Part shown: piece after piece, positions 8,777-16,148 of the stretch
How positions within the stretch are numbered: the first letter of the stretch is position 1
How the letters are laid out: each line of letters starts with the position of its first letter
Assembly: GCA_035263105.1 (NCBI GenBank)
Contig: DATFRO010000114.1
Span: forward strand, 1 to 23,834
From: DATBVX01 sp035263105
GTDB lineage: Bacteria > Pseudomonadota > Gammaproteobacteria > Steroidobacterales > Steroidobacteraceae
Direction of reading: 5' to 3'
Length of the DNA: 23,834 nt
The notes under the pieces: model-generated
Databases searched by the model: none
Told to the model about the DNA's origin: nothing
Seen by the model: the letters and a program-made list of their open reading frames with translations, nothing else
Position numbers and translations under genes: made by a program

Positions 8777-10195
8777 ATGACGCGAACTCGCACCACGAGG
8801 CGCGTACTGGCGGCGGCGAAGCGCTCGTCACTGCCGTTGTGTGTCGCGCTCGCGATGAGCGCCTGCGTGTTGAAGCCGCCGCCGTCTTCCGACGACCTGC
8901 TCAAGGAAACCTTGCCGAGCACGCCGCTCCCCGGCGAATGGACCGCACAGGGCGCGAAGCCGGGGGACGTTGAGGACAGCTGGCTTGGAACGTTCGGCGA
9001 TGCGCAGCTCGATGCGCTGGTCGCTGAAGCGATCGAGCACAACGCGGATCTGCGCGCGGCGGCGGCGCGCGTCGAGCAGGCCGAGGGCTACGTGAAAGTC
9101 GCGGGCGGTGAGCTCTACCCGACTGTCAGCGCACTCGGCAAAGCCGGCGGCAAGATGAGCGGCGACAGCTCAGGTCTCGAGGGCTACCTCGTGAGTGCCT
9201 CGTGGGAGCTCGATCTGTGGGGACGCGTGCGCTACGGCAAACGCAGTGCGACGGAGCAGTACTACTCGGTGCAATCGGACTTCAATTTTGCGCGGCAGTC
9301 CCTCGCGGCGCTGGTCGCCAAGTCCTGGTTCCTGCTGACCGAAGCCTCGCTCCAGCGCGAGATCCTGCTCGAGATGGTCGATTCCGCGAGCAAGCTGACG
9401 GGGCTGGCGGAGCAGCGCTACCGGACCGGCATCGGCAGCGAGCTCGATGTCGCGTCGGCGCGCGTCAACGAGCAGACGTACCGCGACAGCCTGCGGCAGG
9501 TGGAACTCTCGCGCGAGCAGGCGCAGCGCGCGCTCGAGGTGCTGGTGGGCCGTTACCCGGCCGCGCAGGTTGTGCCGCCCTCGCAGCTCGACAACTTTCC
9601 GGCGGATGTGCCGGCCGGCTTGCCATCGCAACTGCTCGAGAGGCGCCCGGACCTGATCGCCGCACAGAATCGCGTCGCGGCGGCATTCAGTCTCTACAAG
9701 GAGTCGCAGGCCGCGCGCCTGCCGAAGATCTCGCTCACCGGCAGCGCCTCACATTTCACCAGCGATTTCTTCGTGCTGCAGGATCGTGACAACCCGGTGT
9801 GGAGCGCGGGCGGATCCGTGTTCGCACCGCTGTTCCAGGGCGGAGCGCTGAAGGCGCAGTCCGAGATTCGCCGCGCCGAGCAAAAGCAGGCGATGGCGCA
9901 GTACGTGAACACCGCGCTCAAGGCCTTCAGTGATGTCGAGAACGCCTTGTCGAGCGAGTTTGCGTTGCAGGAACGTGAAAAGATCCTGACGTCCGCGGTC
10001 ACCGATGCGAAGCAGGCGCTGAGCCTGTCTGAGATCCGCTACCGGGTGGGATCGGGTGACCTGCGCGGCGTCGAACAACAGCAACTCGCCTATCACACTT
10101 CGAGGATGACACTGCTGCGGGTGCAGACCGAAAGACGCGTCCAGCGCGTCAACCTGCATCTCGCGCTCGGCGGCACATTTGAACGGCCCACCTAG
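8777..10195 (+). CDS. Outer-membrane efflux lipoprotein, NodT/OprM family (TolC-like)
   Basis: This 472-residue protein begins with a basic N-region and hydrophobic stretch ending in a lipobox (LAMSAC), so the mature protein would be acylated at the Cys near residue 30. The rest has the duplicated outer-membrane efflux protein architecture. DSWLGTFGDAQLDALVAEAIEHNADLRAAAARVEQAEG is the classic NodT start, quoted here in part. LVSASWELDLWGRVR, LLERRPDLIAAQ and a second repeat (APLFQGG, AFSDVENAL, YRVGSGDLRGVEQQQ) follow. Members form trimeric barrels with long periplasmic alpha-barrels that dock to HlyD-type adaptors. The ATG is 1 nt after the adaptor stop, so the two are almost certainly cotranscribed and act together. 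Confidence 0.93.
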   Translation: MTRTRTTRRVLAAAKRSSLPLCVALAMSACVLKPPPSSDDLLKETLPSTPLPGEWTAQGAKPGDVEDSWLGTFGDAQLDALVAEAIEHNADLRAAAARVEQAEGYVKVAGGELYPTVSALGKAGGKMSGDSSGLEGYLVSASWELDLWGRVRYGKRSATEQYYSVQSDFNFARQSLAALVAKSWFLLTEASLQREILLEMVDSASKLTGLAEQRYRTGIGSELDVASARVNEQTYRDSLRQVELSREQAQRALEVLVGRYPAAQVVPPSQLDNFPADVPAGLPSQLLERRPDLIAAQNRVAAAFSLYKESQAARLPKISLTGSASHFTSDFFVLQDRDNPVWSAGGSVFAPLFQGGALKAQSEIRRAEQKQAMAQYVNTALKAFSDVENALSSEFALQEREKILTSAVTDAKQALSLSEIRYRVGSGDLRGVEQQQLAYHTSRMTLLRVQTERRVQRVNLHLALGGTFERPT

Positions 10196-10207
10196 AAGAG
10201 GCTGACC

Positions 10208-11296
10208 ATGAACCCAGTACTCAGGGAAATTCGCCACAACCCGCTGCTGTGGCTGCTAGCGTTCGTGCCGATCGTGTTCGTGTTTGCGAAGCTCAAACCC
10301 GATTCGCACACGCTGCTGTTCGTGCTCTCGGTGCTGGCCATCGTGCCCATGACCGTATTGCTGGCGAAAGCGACCGAGTCCGTGGCGGCCAAGACCGGCG
10401 ATTCCGTTGGCGGCCTGCTCAACGCCACGCTCGGCAACCTGGCGGAACTCGTCATCGCGCTCGCCGCATTGCGCTCCGGGCAATACATGCTGGTGAAGGC
10501 GTCGATCGCGGGCCCGATCGTCACCAATTCCCTGTTCATTCTCGGCGCGTCGTTCTTCATCGGCGGACTCAAGCACCATGTGCAGGAATACAACCGGGTC
10601 AGCGCCCACCTGCAGGCGGCCATGCTGTTCCTGGCCACGGTCGCACTGCTGATTCCTTCGGCGATTTCGCAAGCCGACCTCACGGCGGGCGCAGCGATCC
10701 TCCCGAAGTTGAGCCTGGGGCTGGCGGTGCTGCTCATCCTGGCCTACGGCCTGGGCATGCTGTTCTCGCTCAAGACCCACCGTGAGCTGTTTGCCAGCGC
10801 AAAGTCGGGGGAGGACCACGAGAAGCCCTGGCCCATCGGCCTGGCCTTGACCACGCTGGGCATCGTCACGGTGCTGATCGCACTGGTCAGCGAGATCTTC
10901 GTCGAATCCGTACAGGCGGCAGCAGAGGCGTTCGGGATGACGCCCGCTTTCGTGGGCTTCATCATCGTGGCGCTGGTCGGCGGCGCCTCCGCGATGCCCA
11001 CAGCGTTCTCAGGCGCGCGCAAGAATCGGCTCGACATGAGCGTCAGCATCGCCCTGGGGAGCGCCTCGCAGATCGCGCTGTTCGTCGCGCCGGTGCTGGT
11101 GTTCGTCAGCTACTTCGTCGGACCGACGCCGATGGACCTGACCTTCTGGCCGGGCGCGGTGGTGATGTTGCTCATCGCCGCCCTCACTTCATCACTGATC
11201 ACGAACAGCGGACGCTCGGCCTGGTACGTCGGCCTTCTCGCGCTGATGGTGTACGCGATCTTTGCGATGACGCTCTACCTGCTGCCGCCAAAGTAA
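10208..11296 (+). CDS. Ca2+/H+ (cation/proton) antiporter of the CAX/ChaA type with an atypical second repeat
   Basis: A 362-residue membrane protein with about 11 hydrophobic segments and the inverted-repeat CaCA architecture. The first signature repeat is intact: GGLLNATLGNLAELVIA, with the ion-site acid Glu80. The second repeat, normally GNAAEH followed by a Thr/Ala stretch, reads VGGASAMPTAF: Asn becomes Gly259 and the expected Glu becomes Ala262. The flanks are normal (GFIIVAL before, ARKNRLDMSVSIALGSASQIALFV after), so this is a substitution and not a frameshift. CAX proteins expel cytosolic Ca2+ (or Na+/K+ for ChaA) using the proton gradient; losing one of two symmetry-related acids could change ion choice or stoichiometry. 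The gene lies 12 nt after the NodT channel and is probably in the same operon. Family call is secure, ion specificity is not. Confidence 0.85.
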   Translation: MNPVLREIRHNPLLWLLAFVPIVFVFAKLKPDSHTLLFVLSVLAIVPMTVLLAKATESVAAKTGDSVGGLLNATLGNLAELVIALAALRSGQYMLVKASIAGPIVTNSLFILGASFFIGGLKHHVQEYNRVSAHLQAAMLFLATVALLIPSAISQADLTAGAAILPKLSLGLAVLLILAYGLGMLFSLKTHRELFASAKSGEDHEKPWPIGLALTTLGIVTVLIALVSEIFVESVQAAAEAFGMTPAFVGFIIVALVGGASAMPTAFSGARKNRLDMSVSIALGSASQIALFVAPVLVFVSYFVGPTPMDLTFWPGAVVMLLIAALTSSLITNSGRSAWYVGLLALMVYAIFAMTLYLLPPK

Positions 11297-11329
11297 CAGC
11301 CGCTCGTCACCAACCATAGGTATATCCAC

Positions 11330-11995
11330 GTGACCCGCAACGTACCCAGCAAGTCTTCCAGGCGCGTCCTGGAGCCGATTGATCGTGTATCCGAAGCGCT
11401 CTTCGGGCTCATCATGGTGCTCACCTTTACCGGTTCGCTCAGTGTCGCCGACGCGGGCCGTTCCGATGTGCGTGAGATGCTGATTGGTGCCCTCGGCTGC
11501 AACCTCGCCTGGGGGATCATCGACGCAGTGTTCTACTTGATGGCCTGCCTGGCCGACAAAGGCCAGGGCATCCGGACCCTTCTTGATGCGCGCGGTACGA
11601 CCGATGCGCAGCGGGCGCGACAACTCGTCGCCAATGCACTGCCGGAGACGGTCGCATCCGTTCTGGAGCCCGCGGAGTTGGACAGCATCCACCAGCGTCT
11701 GAGCCGACTGCCGGAGCCGCCGCGGCATGCGCATCTGAGCTGGGCGGATTGGCGAGGCGCCTGGGAGTCGTTCTGGTGGGTATTCCTGACCACTTTTCCG
11801 GTGGCAGTTCCGTTCATTTTCATGCAGAGCGTGCAACCCGCGATGCGGGTCTCCAATGCTGTCGCGATCGCACTGTTGTTCGTGACGGGCTGGGCGTTCG
11901 GCCGGATCAGCGGCTACCGGCCGTTGCTGATGGGAATGGCAATGGTGGTCTTCGGGGTTCTTATCGTGGGCATGACGATTGCGCTCGGCGGATGA
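11330..11995 (+). CDS. VIT/CCC1-like integral membrane protein
   Basis: This 221-residue protein starts with GTG and has only a weak AGG upstream. The N-terminal segment EALFGLIMVLTFTGSLSV and the following ALGCNLAWGIIDAVFYLMACLAD resemble TM1/TM2 of vacuolar-iron-transporter-like proteins. A soluble insert of about 85 residues follows (residues ~75-145), then FWWVFLTTFPVAVPFIFM, SNAVAIALLFVTGWAFGRISG and a last hydrophobic segment. Five TM helices in total fit VIT1/CCC1 topology. The insert is not obviously rich in the Glu/Met residues that bind iron in plant VIT1, so metal transport cannot be claimed. It sits between a cation antiporter and an AI-2E family gene, 33 and 47 nt away. Confidence 0.6.
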   Translation: MTRNVPSKSSRRVLEPIDRVSEALFGLIMVLTFTGSLSVADAGRSDVREMLIGALGCNLAWGIIDAVFYLMACLADKGQGIRTLLDARGTTDAQRARQLVANALPETVASVLEPAELDSIHQRLSRLPEPPRHAHLSWADWRGAWESFWWVFLTTFPVAVPFIFMQSVQPAMRVSNAVAIALLFVTGWAFGRISGYRPLLMGMAMVVFGVLIVGMTIALGG

Positions 11996-12042
11996 TGCGA
12001 AACTCGTCAGCCTGAGCAAACCTTGGTTCGATTGGGGGATGC

Positions 12043-13110
12043 ATGCAACAACCAAACCGAGCGGATCTGACGCGCATCTTCTTGGTGATCCTGATCATCG
12101 CCATGCTGATCGTCGGGAGCCTGTGGACACTGCTGCCGTTTCTCGGCGCTCTGATCTGGGCAGCGACCATCGTCATCGCAACCTGGCCGCTGATGCTCAA
12201 GGTGCAACGCCGGGTTGGCGGCAAACGCTCAATTGCGACCGCCGTCATGACGCTCGTCATGCTGGCGATCTTCATCCTCCCGATGTTCCTGGCGATCGGC
12301 GTGCTATTCGACGCGGCGACGCAAGGGGCCGATGTCGTCAAGGATCTGATGACCAAGGGCCTGGAGCCTCCGCCCGCATGGCTCACGGGCATTCCATGGG
12401 CGGGTCCGAAGCTCGCGGCCAAATGGCAGGAGCTCGCGGCGGCAGGACCCGAGGGACTCGCAGAATTCCTGCGACCGTACCTGCGTACGACGGCGGCCTG
12501 GGCGCTCGCATTGACGGGCGGACTGGGCGCCACGATTCTGCATTTCCTGCTGACGATCATCATCGCGGGAATCCTGTACGCCAACGGCGAAGCGGCGGCG
12601 GGCGGAGTGATTGCGTTTGCGCGACGGATCGGCAGGGACCGTGGTGAACACAGCATGCACCTCGCTGCGCAAGCCATCCGGGGTGTGGCACTCGGCGTCG
12701 TGGTCACCGCGCTGGTCGAATCCCTGATCGGCGCCGCGGGTCTGTGGCTGGCCGGAGTGCCCAAAACCGGCTTGATAGTCGCCATCATTTTTATCTTCGG
12801 AATCGCCCAGCTGGGTCCGGTACTCCCCATGCTCGGCGTCGTGATCTGGGCGTTCTGGTCGGGAAAGGCACTCGTGGGCGTGGGAATGATCGTGTTGATG
12901 GTGATCCTCGGCATCGTGGACAACGTGATGAAGCCGATCCTGATCCAGCGAGGCGTACAGAACCTGCCGCTGTTCGTGATCGTCGCCGGTGTCATCGGTG
13001 GCCTGGTTAGCTTCGGAGTCATCGGCCTGTTCATCGGCCCGGTGATCCTCGCGGTCACCTACACGTTGCTGAAAGCCTGGATCGAAGAGGATCCCGCGAC
13101 CGCCGCCTGA
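12043..13110 (+). CDS. AI-2E family transporter (YdiK/PerM-like)
   Basis: The product is 355 residues, the usual length for this family. It opens with two close hydrophobic helices (IFLVILIIAMLIVGSLWTLL, LGALIWAATIVIATWPLML), then a ~150-residue periplasmic-type segment. The conserved C-terminal core follows: AIRGVALGVVVTALVES, GLWLAGVPKTG, QLGPVLPMLGVVIWAF, VDNVMKPILIQRG and SFGVIGLFIGPVILAVTYTLL. Family members have been linked to autoinducer-2 export or to Na+/H+ antiport; substrates are poorly defined, so I give only the family. A GGGGGA-type ribosome site (about 12034-12039) precedes the ATG. Confidence 0.9.
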   Translation: MQQPNRADLTRIFLVILIIAMLIVGSLWTLLPFLGALIWAATIVIATWPLMLKVQRRVGGKRSIATAVMTLVMLAIFILPMFLAIGVLFDAATQGADVVKDLMTKGLEPPPAWLTGIPWAGPKLAAKWQELAAAGPEGLAEFLRPYLRTTAAWALALTGGLGATILHFLLTIIIAGILYANGEAAAGGVIAFARRIGRDRGEHSMHLAAQAIRGVALGVVVTALVESLIGAAGLWLAGVPKTGLIVAIIFIFGIAQLGPVLPMLGVVIWAFWSGKALVGVGMIVLMVILGIVDNVMKPILIQRGVQNLPLFVIVAGVIGGLVSFGVIGLFIGPVILAVTYTLLKAWIEEDPATAA

Positions 13111-13166
13111 CGCGCGATCTCACTGCGTGTCCGCCGTTTCCGGCGCGCGATACACTGCGCGGCATC

Positions 13167-13895
13167 GTGAGCGCGCGAGAAGCAAGTCCCCGGTGGCGCA
13201 CGTTCGAAGCCCTCTTCTGGATCGCCGGGCTCGGCTTGCTGCTCGCGTATGGCGCTGCGCGGATGTGGTCGCGGCAGCAGCAGCAGGAAGGACTCGAGCA
13301 ATTCGCGACACTGCGCGGGACAGCGGAGTCGGTCAACGCCACGGGAAGCCGAGACGCCTCAGCTACCGTTGCTTCGCCGCTCTCGGCCGACGGGATCAGC
13401 TCCGCGCCTGATCGCAGCGCGGCGCCTGCTACACCGGAGCCGGACCGGACCCTGTGGTCCGCGCAGCGCATTCGCGCTTATGAAGCAGCCGGTGCTGCGG
13501 CGGCTTTACCGCTCGGCGTGCTGCGCATTCCATCGATCAGGCTGGCCGTGCCGATCTACGAGGGTACCGATGACGCGACGCTGGACCGCGGTGCCGGGCG
13601 CATCGAGGGAACGGCGCAACTGGACGAGGAGGGCAACGTCGGCATCGCCGCGCACCGGGACGGGTTCTTTCGCAGCCTGAAGGACCTGAAGGTTGGCGAG
13701 GAGCTGACCGTGCAGACGCGGCGTGCCGATCGCCGCTACCGGGTCACGCGGCTCTGGATCACTCGTCCTACAGACGTGTCTGTCATCGCTCCCAGCCCCA
13801 CCGCGGCTCTCACCCTCGTCACGTGCTATCCCTTCTATTTCGTGGGCTCGGCGCCGCAGCGCTTCATCGTCCGCGCGGAGCCTATTGCACCTTAG
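13167..13895 (+). CDS. Class D-like sortase (transpeptidase)
   Basis: This 242-residue protein starts with GTG and has one N-terminal membrane anchor (ALFWIAGLGLLLAYGAARMW, residues ~15-35). A low-complexity linker runs to about 100, followed by a sortase beta-barrel. The catalytic triad is visible: His163 in IAAHRDGFF, Cys220 in TLVTCYPF and Arg232 in PQRFIV. LRIPSIRLAVPIYEG and the GAGRIEGTAQL segment are typical of class D sortases. These enzymes cut an LPXT(G/A) signal and join the protein to an amine acceptor outside the cytoplasmic membrane. The next gene encodes a protein with such a signal, so substrate and enzyme are paired. Sortases are uncommon in Gram-negative bacteria, where a dedicated single-substrate type occurs; membership of that type instead of class D is possible. 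Confidence 0.9.
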   Translation: MSAREASPRWRTFEALFWIAGLGLLLAYGAARMWSRQQQQEGLEQFATLRGTAESVNATGSRDASATVASPLSADGISSAPDRSAAPATPEPDRTLWSAQRIRAYEAAGAAAALPLGVLRIPSIRLAVPIYEGTDDATLDRGAGRIEGTAQLDEEGNVGIAAHRDGFFRSLKDLKVGEELTVQTRRADRRYRVTRLWITRPTDVSVIAPSPTAALTLVTCYPFYFVGSAPQRFIVRAEPIAP

Positions 13896-13992
13896 GTCAG
13901 TTGTGGGCGCCGCACCGGGCAGCGCACGATTGCCCCATCCGGACCTCGGACGGTCCGTGTCACCGTTTCAGCAGAGCATGGGGAGAGCCAAC

Positions 13993-14604
13993 ATGGTCAA
14001 GCTTCGATACGCGCTCATGGGATCGCTGGTAGTTGTTGGAGCACTGGGGGCGGCGCTCGCGCAGGCAGCCGGGAGTTTCAGCGCGTCGGGGACCACGTGC
14101 CGCGACATCACCTGGAAACCCGAAGTGCTGGCGAAGTATCCGCACGTGTCCGACGCCTGCCAGGGCGTCGTTCAGAAGGGCGGCGAGACCTACGTGAAGT
14201 TCGTGGGCACAGTGCAGAACAACTCGCCCGTCGGGCTGCGCATGAAGTTCAAGGGCACCGACGAGTCCGTGCTGATCAAGCCCACCTCCAGCCAGCAGGT
14301 GGCCATTGGTGGGCAGACCTTCAAGGCGCGTGAGATGGAGCCCGGGCAGGAGCTCACGTTCTATGTCCCGTCGACCCGCTTCGCAGCGAGCCTCGGCGAT
14401 GAGCCTGAGCCCGAGGTGATCGACATCATCGAGCTCCCGGCGGCACCGGGGATGGCAGAACCGGCTCCGGCGCCCGCCAGCGGTGCGGCAGCCTCGCTTC
14501 CGAAAACCGCGAGCAACCTGCCCTGGCTCGCCGTCCTGGGCGCTCTGCTGGCCTTGTGCGGGCTGGCGATGACACTCCTGCGGCGCCGGCGGGTCCGCGC
14601 CTAA
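13993..14604 (+). CDS. Secreted protein with LPXTG-like (LPKTA) C-terminal sorting signal; likely substrate of the adjacent sortase
   Basis: A 203-residue protein with a signal peptide (KLRYALMGSLVVVGALGAALAQA, cleavage near AQA-AG). A mature domain of about 125 residues follows, containing two cysteines (Cys36, Cys56) that could form a disulfide, and beta-rich sequence (YVKFVGTVQNN, GLRMKFKGTDES). After an acidic and Pro/Ala-rich linker comes the tripartite sorting signal: LPKTA at 169-173, a TM helix (LPWLAVLGALLALCGLAMTLL) and the basic tail RRRRVRA. The signal ends in Ala rather than the usual Gly. GGGAG at 13981-13985 lies 7 nt before the ATG. I do not recognise the mature domain. It ends 30 nt before a strong terminator, closing the + strand run. 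Confidence 0.82.
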   Translation: MVKLRYALMGSLVVVGALGAALAQAAGSFSASGTTCRDITWKPEVLAKYPHVSDACQGVVQKGGETYVKFVGTVQNNSPVGLRMKFKGTDESVLIKPTSSQQVAIGGQTFKAREMEPGQELTFYVPSTRFAASLGDEPEPEVIDIIELPAAPGMAEPAPAPASGAAASLPKTASNLPWLAVLGALLALCGLAMTLLRRRRVRA

Positions 14605-14634
14605 CACGATTTCCTTCAACCACTACCGAAAGGC

Positions 14635-14671
14635 GGCCGCCCACCCCGCAGGGTGTGGCGGCCTTTTTTTT
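14635..14671 (+). terminator. Intrinsic (Rho-independent) terminator
   Basis: A GC-rich stem pairs GGCCGCC-CACCC (14635-14646) with GGGTG-T-GGCGGCC (14651-14663), with one bulged T (14656) and loop CGCA, followed by eight Ts (14664-14671). It lies just after the sorting-signal gene and is the strongest terminator seen in the window. Confidence 0.93.
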
Positions 14672-14703
14672 GTCCTGCGTGTTGAGGAAGATGGGCGCGC
14701 GGC

Positions 14704-16122
14704 ATGAACGACCGCGGGAGCCTCAACTTGAATGCCTTGTCCGCTGAACGCCAGGGCGTGTTGACGCAGCTGAAGACCTTGCTGGGCGACCGCCTGTCGA
14801 CGTCGCCGTCCATTCGCGCACAGCACGGCACCGATATCGCGCACCCGGACGCGCAACCGCCCGACGCGGTCGCTTTCCCGCTCACGACCGAAGAAGTCGC
14901 GGCCATCGTGCGCATCTGCCACGCCGCCTCGATGCCGGTGATCGCGTACGGCGTCGGAACGTCGCTCGAGGGTCACGTGCTCGCCCCACAGGGCGGCATC
15001 TGCATCGACCTCGGGAGGATGGATCAGGTGGTTGCGGTCAACGAACGCGACCTCGACGTCGTCGTGCAGCCGGGTGTGACGCGCGAGAGCCTCAACGCGC
15101 ATTTGCGCGACACGGGCCTGTTCTTCCCGATCGACCCCGGCGCGAACGCGACCCTGGGCGGCATGGCGGCGACGCGCGCTTCGGGCACCAACGCCGTGCG
15201 CTACGGGACGATGCGCGAGAACGTGCTGGCGCTCGAAGTGGTGCTGGCCGATGGCTCCGTGATCCACACCGGCACGCGAGCGCGCAAGTCCTCCGCGGGC
15301 TACGACCTGACACGCCTGTTCGTCGGCTCCGAGGGCACGCTCGGCATCATCACGCAGCTCACCTTGCGCGTGTACGGCGTCCCGGAGGCGATGTCATCGG
15401 CGATCTGCGCCTTCGAGGACCTGGCCGGTGCCGTGGAGACGGTCATCGAGACCATTCAGCTGGGCGTGCCGGTGGCGCGAATCGAGCTGCTGGACGAAAT
15501 GATGATCCGCGCCGTCAACCAGTACTCGAAGCTGTCGTTGCGCGAGCTGCCGACGCTGTTCCTGGAGTTTCACGGCTCGCAGGCCGGCGTCGAGGAACAG
15601 GCGACGACCGTGGCCTCGATTGCGCAGGAGCACGGCGCGCATGGGTTCGAGTGGACGCTGAAGCCCGAGGAGCGCGCCCGCCTGTGGAAAGCGCGCCACG
15701 ATGCTGCGTGGGCGGCGCTCGCGATGCGCCCGGGATCGACCTCGCTCGCCACGGACGTCTGCGTGCCGATCTCGAGGCTCGCCGACTGCATTCTCGAGAC
15801 GCGCCGCGACGTCGAGTCCATGAAGGCGTGGGCGCCGATTGTCGGTCACGTCGGTGACGGCAACTTCCACCTGGTGCTGCTCGTGAACCGCGCCGACCCC
15901 GCCGACATCGAGCTGGCGGAGCGCCTCAACGAGCGGCTGGTGCATCGCGCGCTCGCCATGGGTGGCACGTGCACGGGCGAGCACGGCATCGGCGTCGGCA
16001 AGCAGCAATTCCTCCTCGAGGAGGCGGGCGCGGAGGGCGTGGCGCTGATGCGCCAGATCAAGCAGACGCTCGATCCCAAGGCCATTCTCAATCCCGGCAA
16101 GATCTTCGTGCGCGGCGACTGA
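14704..16122 (+). CDS. FAD-linked oxidase, D-lactate dehydrogenase (cytochrome)/GlcD type
   Basis: This 472-residue flavoprotein has a PCMH-type FAD-binding domain: PVIAYGVGTSLEGH near residue 80 and FFPIDPGANATLGGMAATRASGTNAVRYG near 140, the latter quoted from the FAD-contact region. Next are SSAGYDLTRLFVGSEGTLGIIT and the FAD-oxidase C-terminal domain with the metal/substrate histidines HVGDGNFH and GGTCTGEHGIGVGK, ending DPKAILNPGKIF. It most resembles mitochondrial/bacterial D-lactate dehydrogenase (Dld1/LDHD) and glycolate oxidase GlcD, which oxidise 2-hydroxy acids and pass electrons to the respiratory chain. No glcE/glcF neighbours are present, which favours a stand-alone D-2-hydroxyacid dehydrogenase. 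The start is only 33 nt after the terminator, so its promoter must overlap the terminator or lie within the previous gene. GAGGAAG at 14684 is 13 nt from the ATG, rather far. Confidence 0.9.
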   Translation: MNDRGSLNLNALSAERQGVLTQLKTLLGDRLSTSPSIRAQHGTDIAHPDAQPPDAVAFPLTTEEVAAIVRICHAASMPVIAYGVGTSLEGHVLAPQGGICIDLGRMDQVVAVNERDLDVVVQPGVTRESLNAHLRDTGLFFPIDPGANATLGGMAATRASGTNAVRYGTMRENVLALEVVLADGSVIHTGTRARKSSAGYDLTRLFVGSEGTLGIITQLTLRVYGVPEAMSSAICAFEDLAGAVETVIETIQLGVPVARIELLDEMMIRAVNQYSKLSLRELPTLFLEFHGSQAGVEEQATTVASIAQEHGAHGFEWTLKPEERARLWKARHDAAWAALAMRPGSTSLATDVCVPISRLADCILETRRDVESMKAWAPIVGHVGDGNFHLVLLVNRADPADIELAERLNERLVHRALAMGGTCTGEHGIGVGKQQFLLEEAGAEGVALMRQIKQTLDPKAILNPGKIFVRGD

Positions 16123-16129
16123 GCGCAGG

Positions 16130-16147
16130 GAAGCTCTGCAGAGCTTC
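16130..16147. repeat. Perfect 18-bp palindrome between convergent genes
   Basis: GAAGCTCTGCAGAGCTTC is exactly self-complementary and lies in the 26-nt gap between the two converging stop codons. As RNA it can form a 7-bp stem with loop TGCA on either strand. There is no T-run on either side, so if it ends transcription it is not a classical intrinsic terminator. Confidence 0.6.
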
Positions 16148-16148
16148 G

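Noticed and set aside
7723..9042. 439-codon - strand frame opposite the HlyD and NodT genes
   Set aside because: Spans two well-supported + strand genes and shows no protein-like features.
13111..13166. Promoter candidate for the sortase (TACACT at 13151)
   Set aside because: No acceptable -35 element at 16-18 nt upstream; not reported as a feature.
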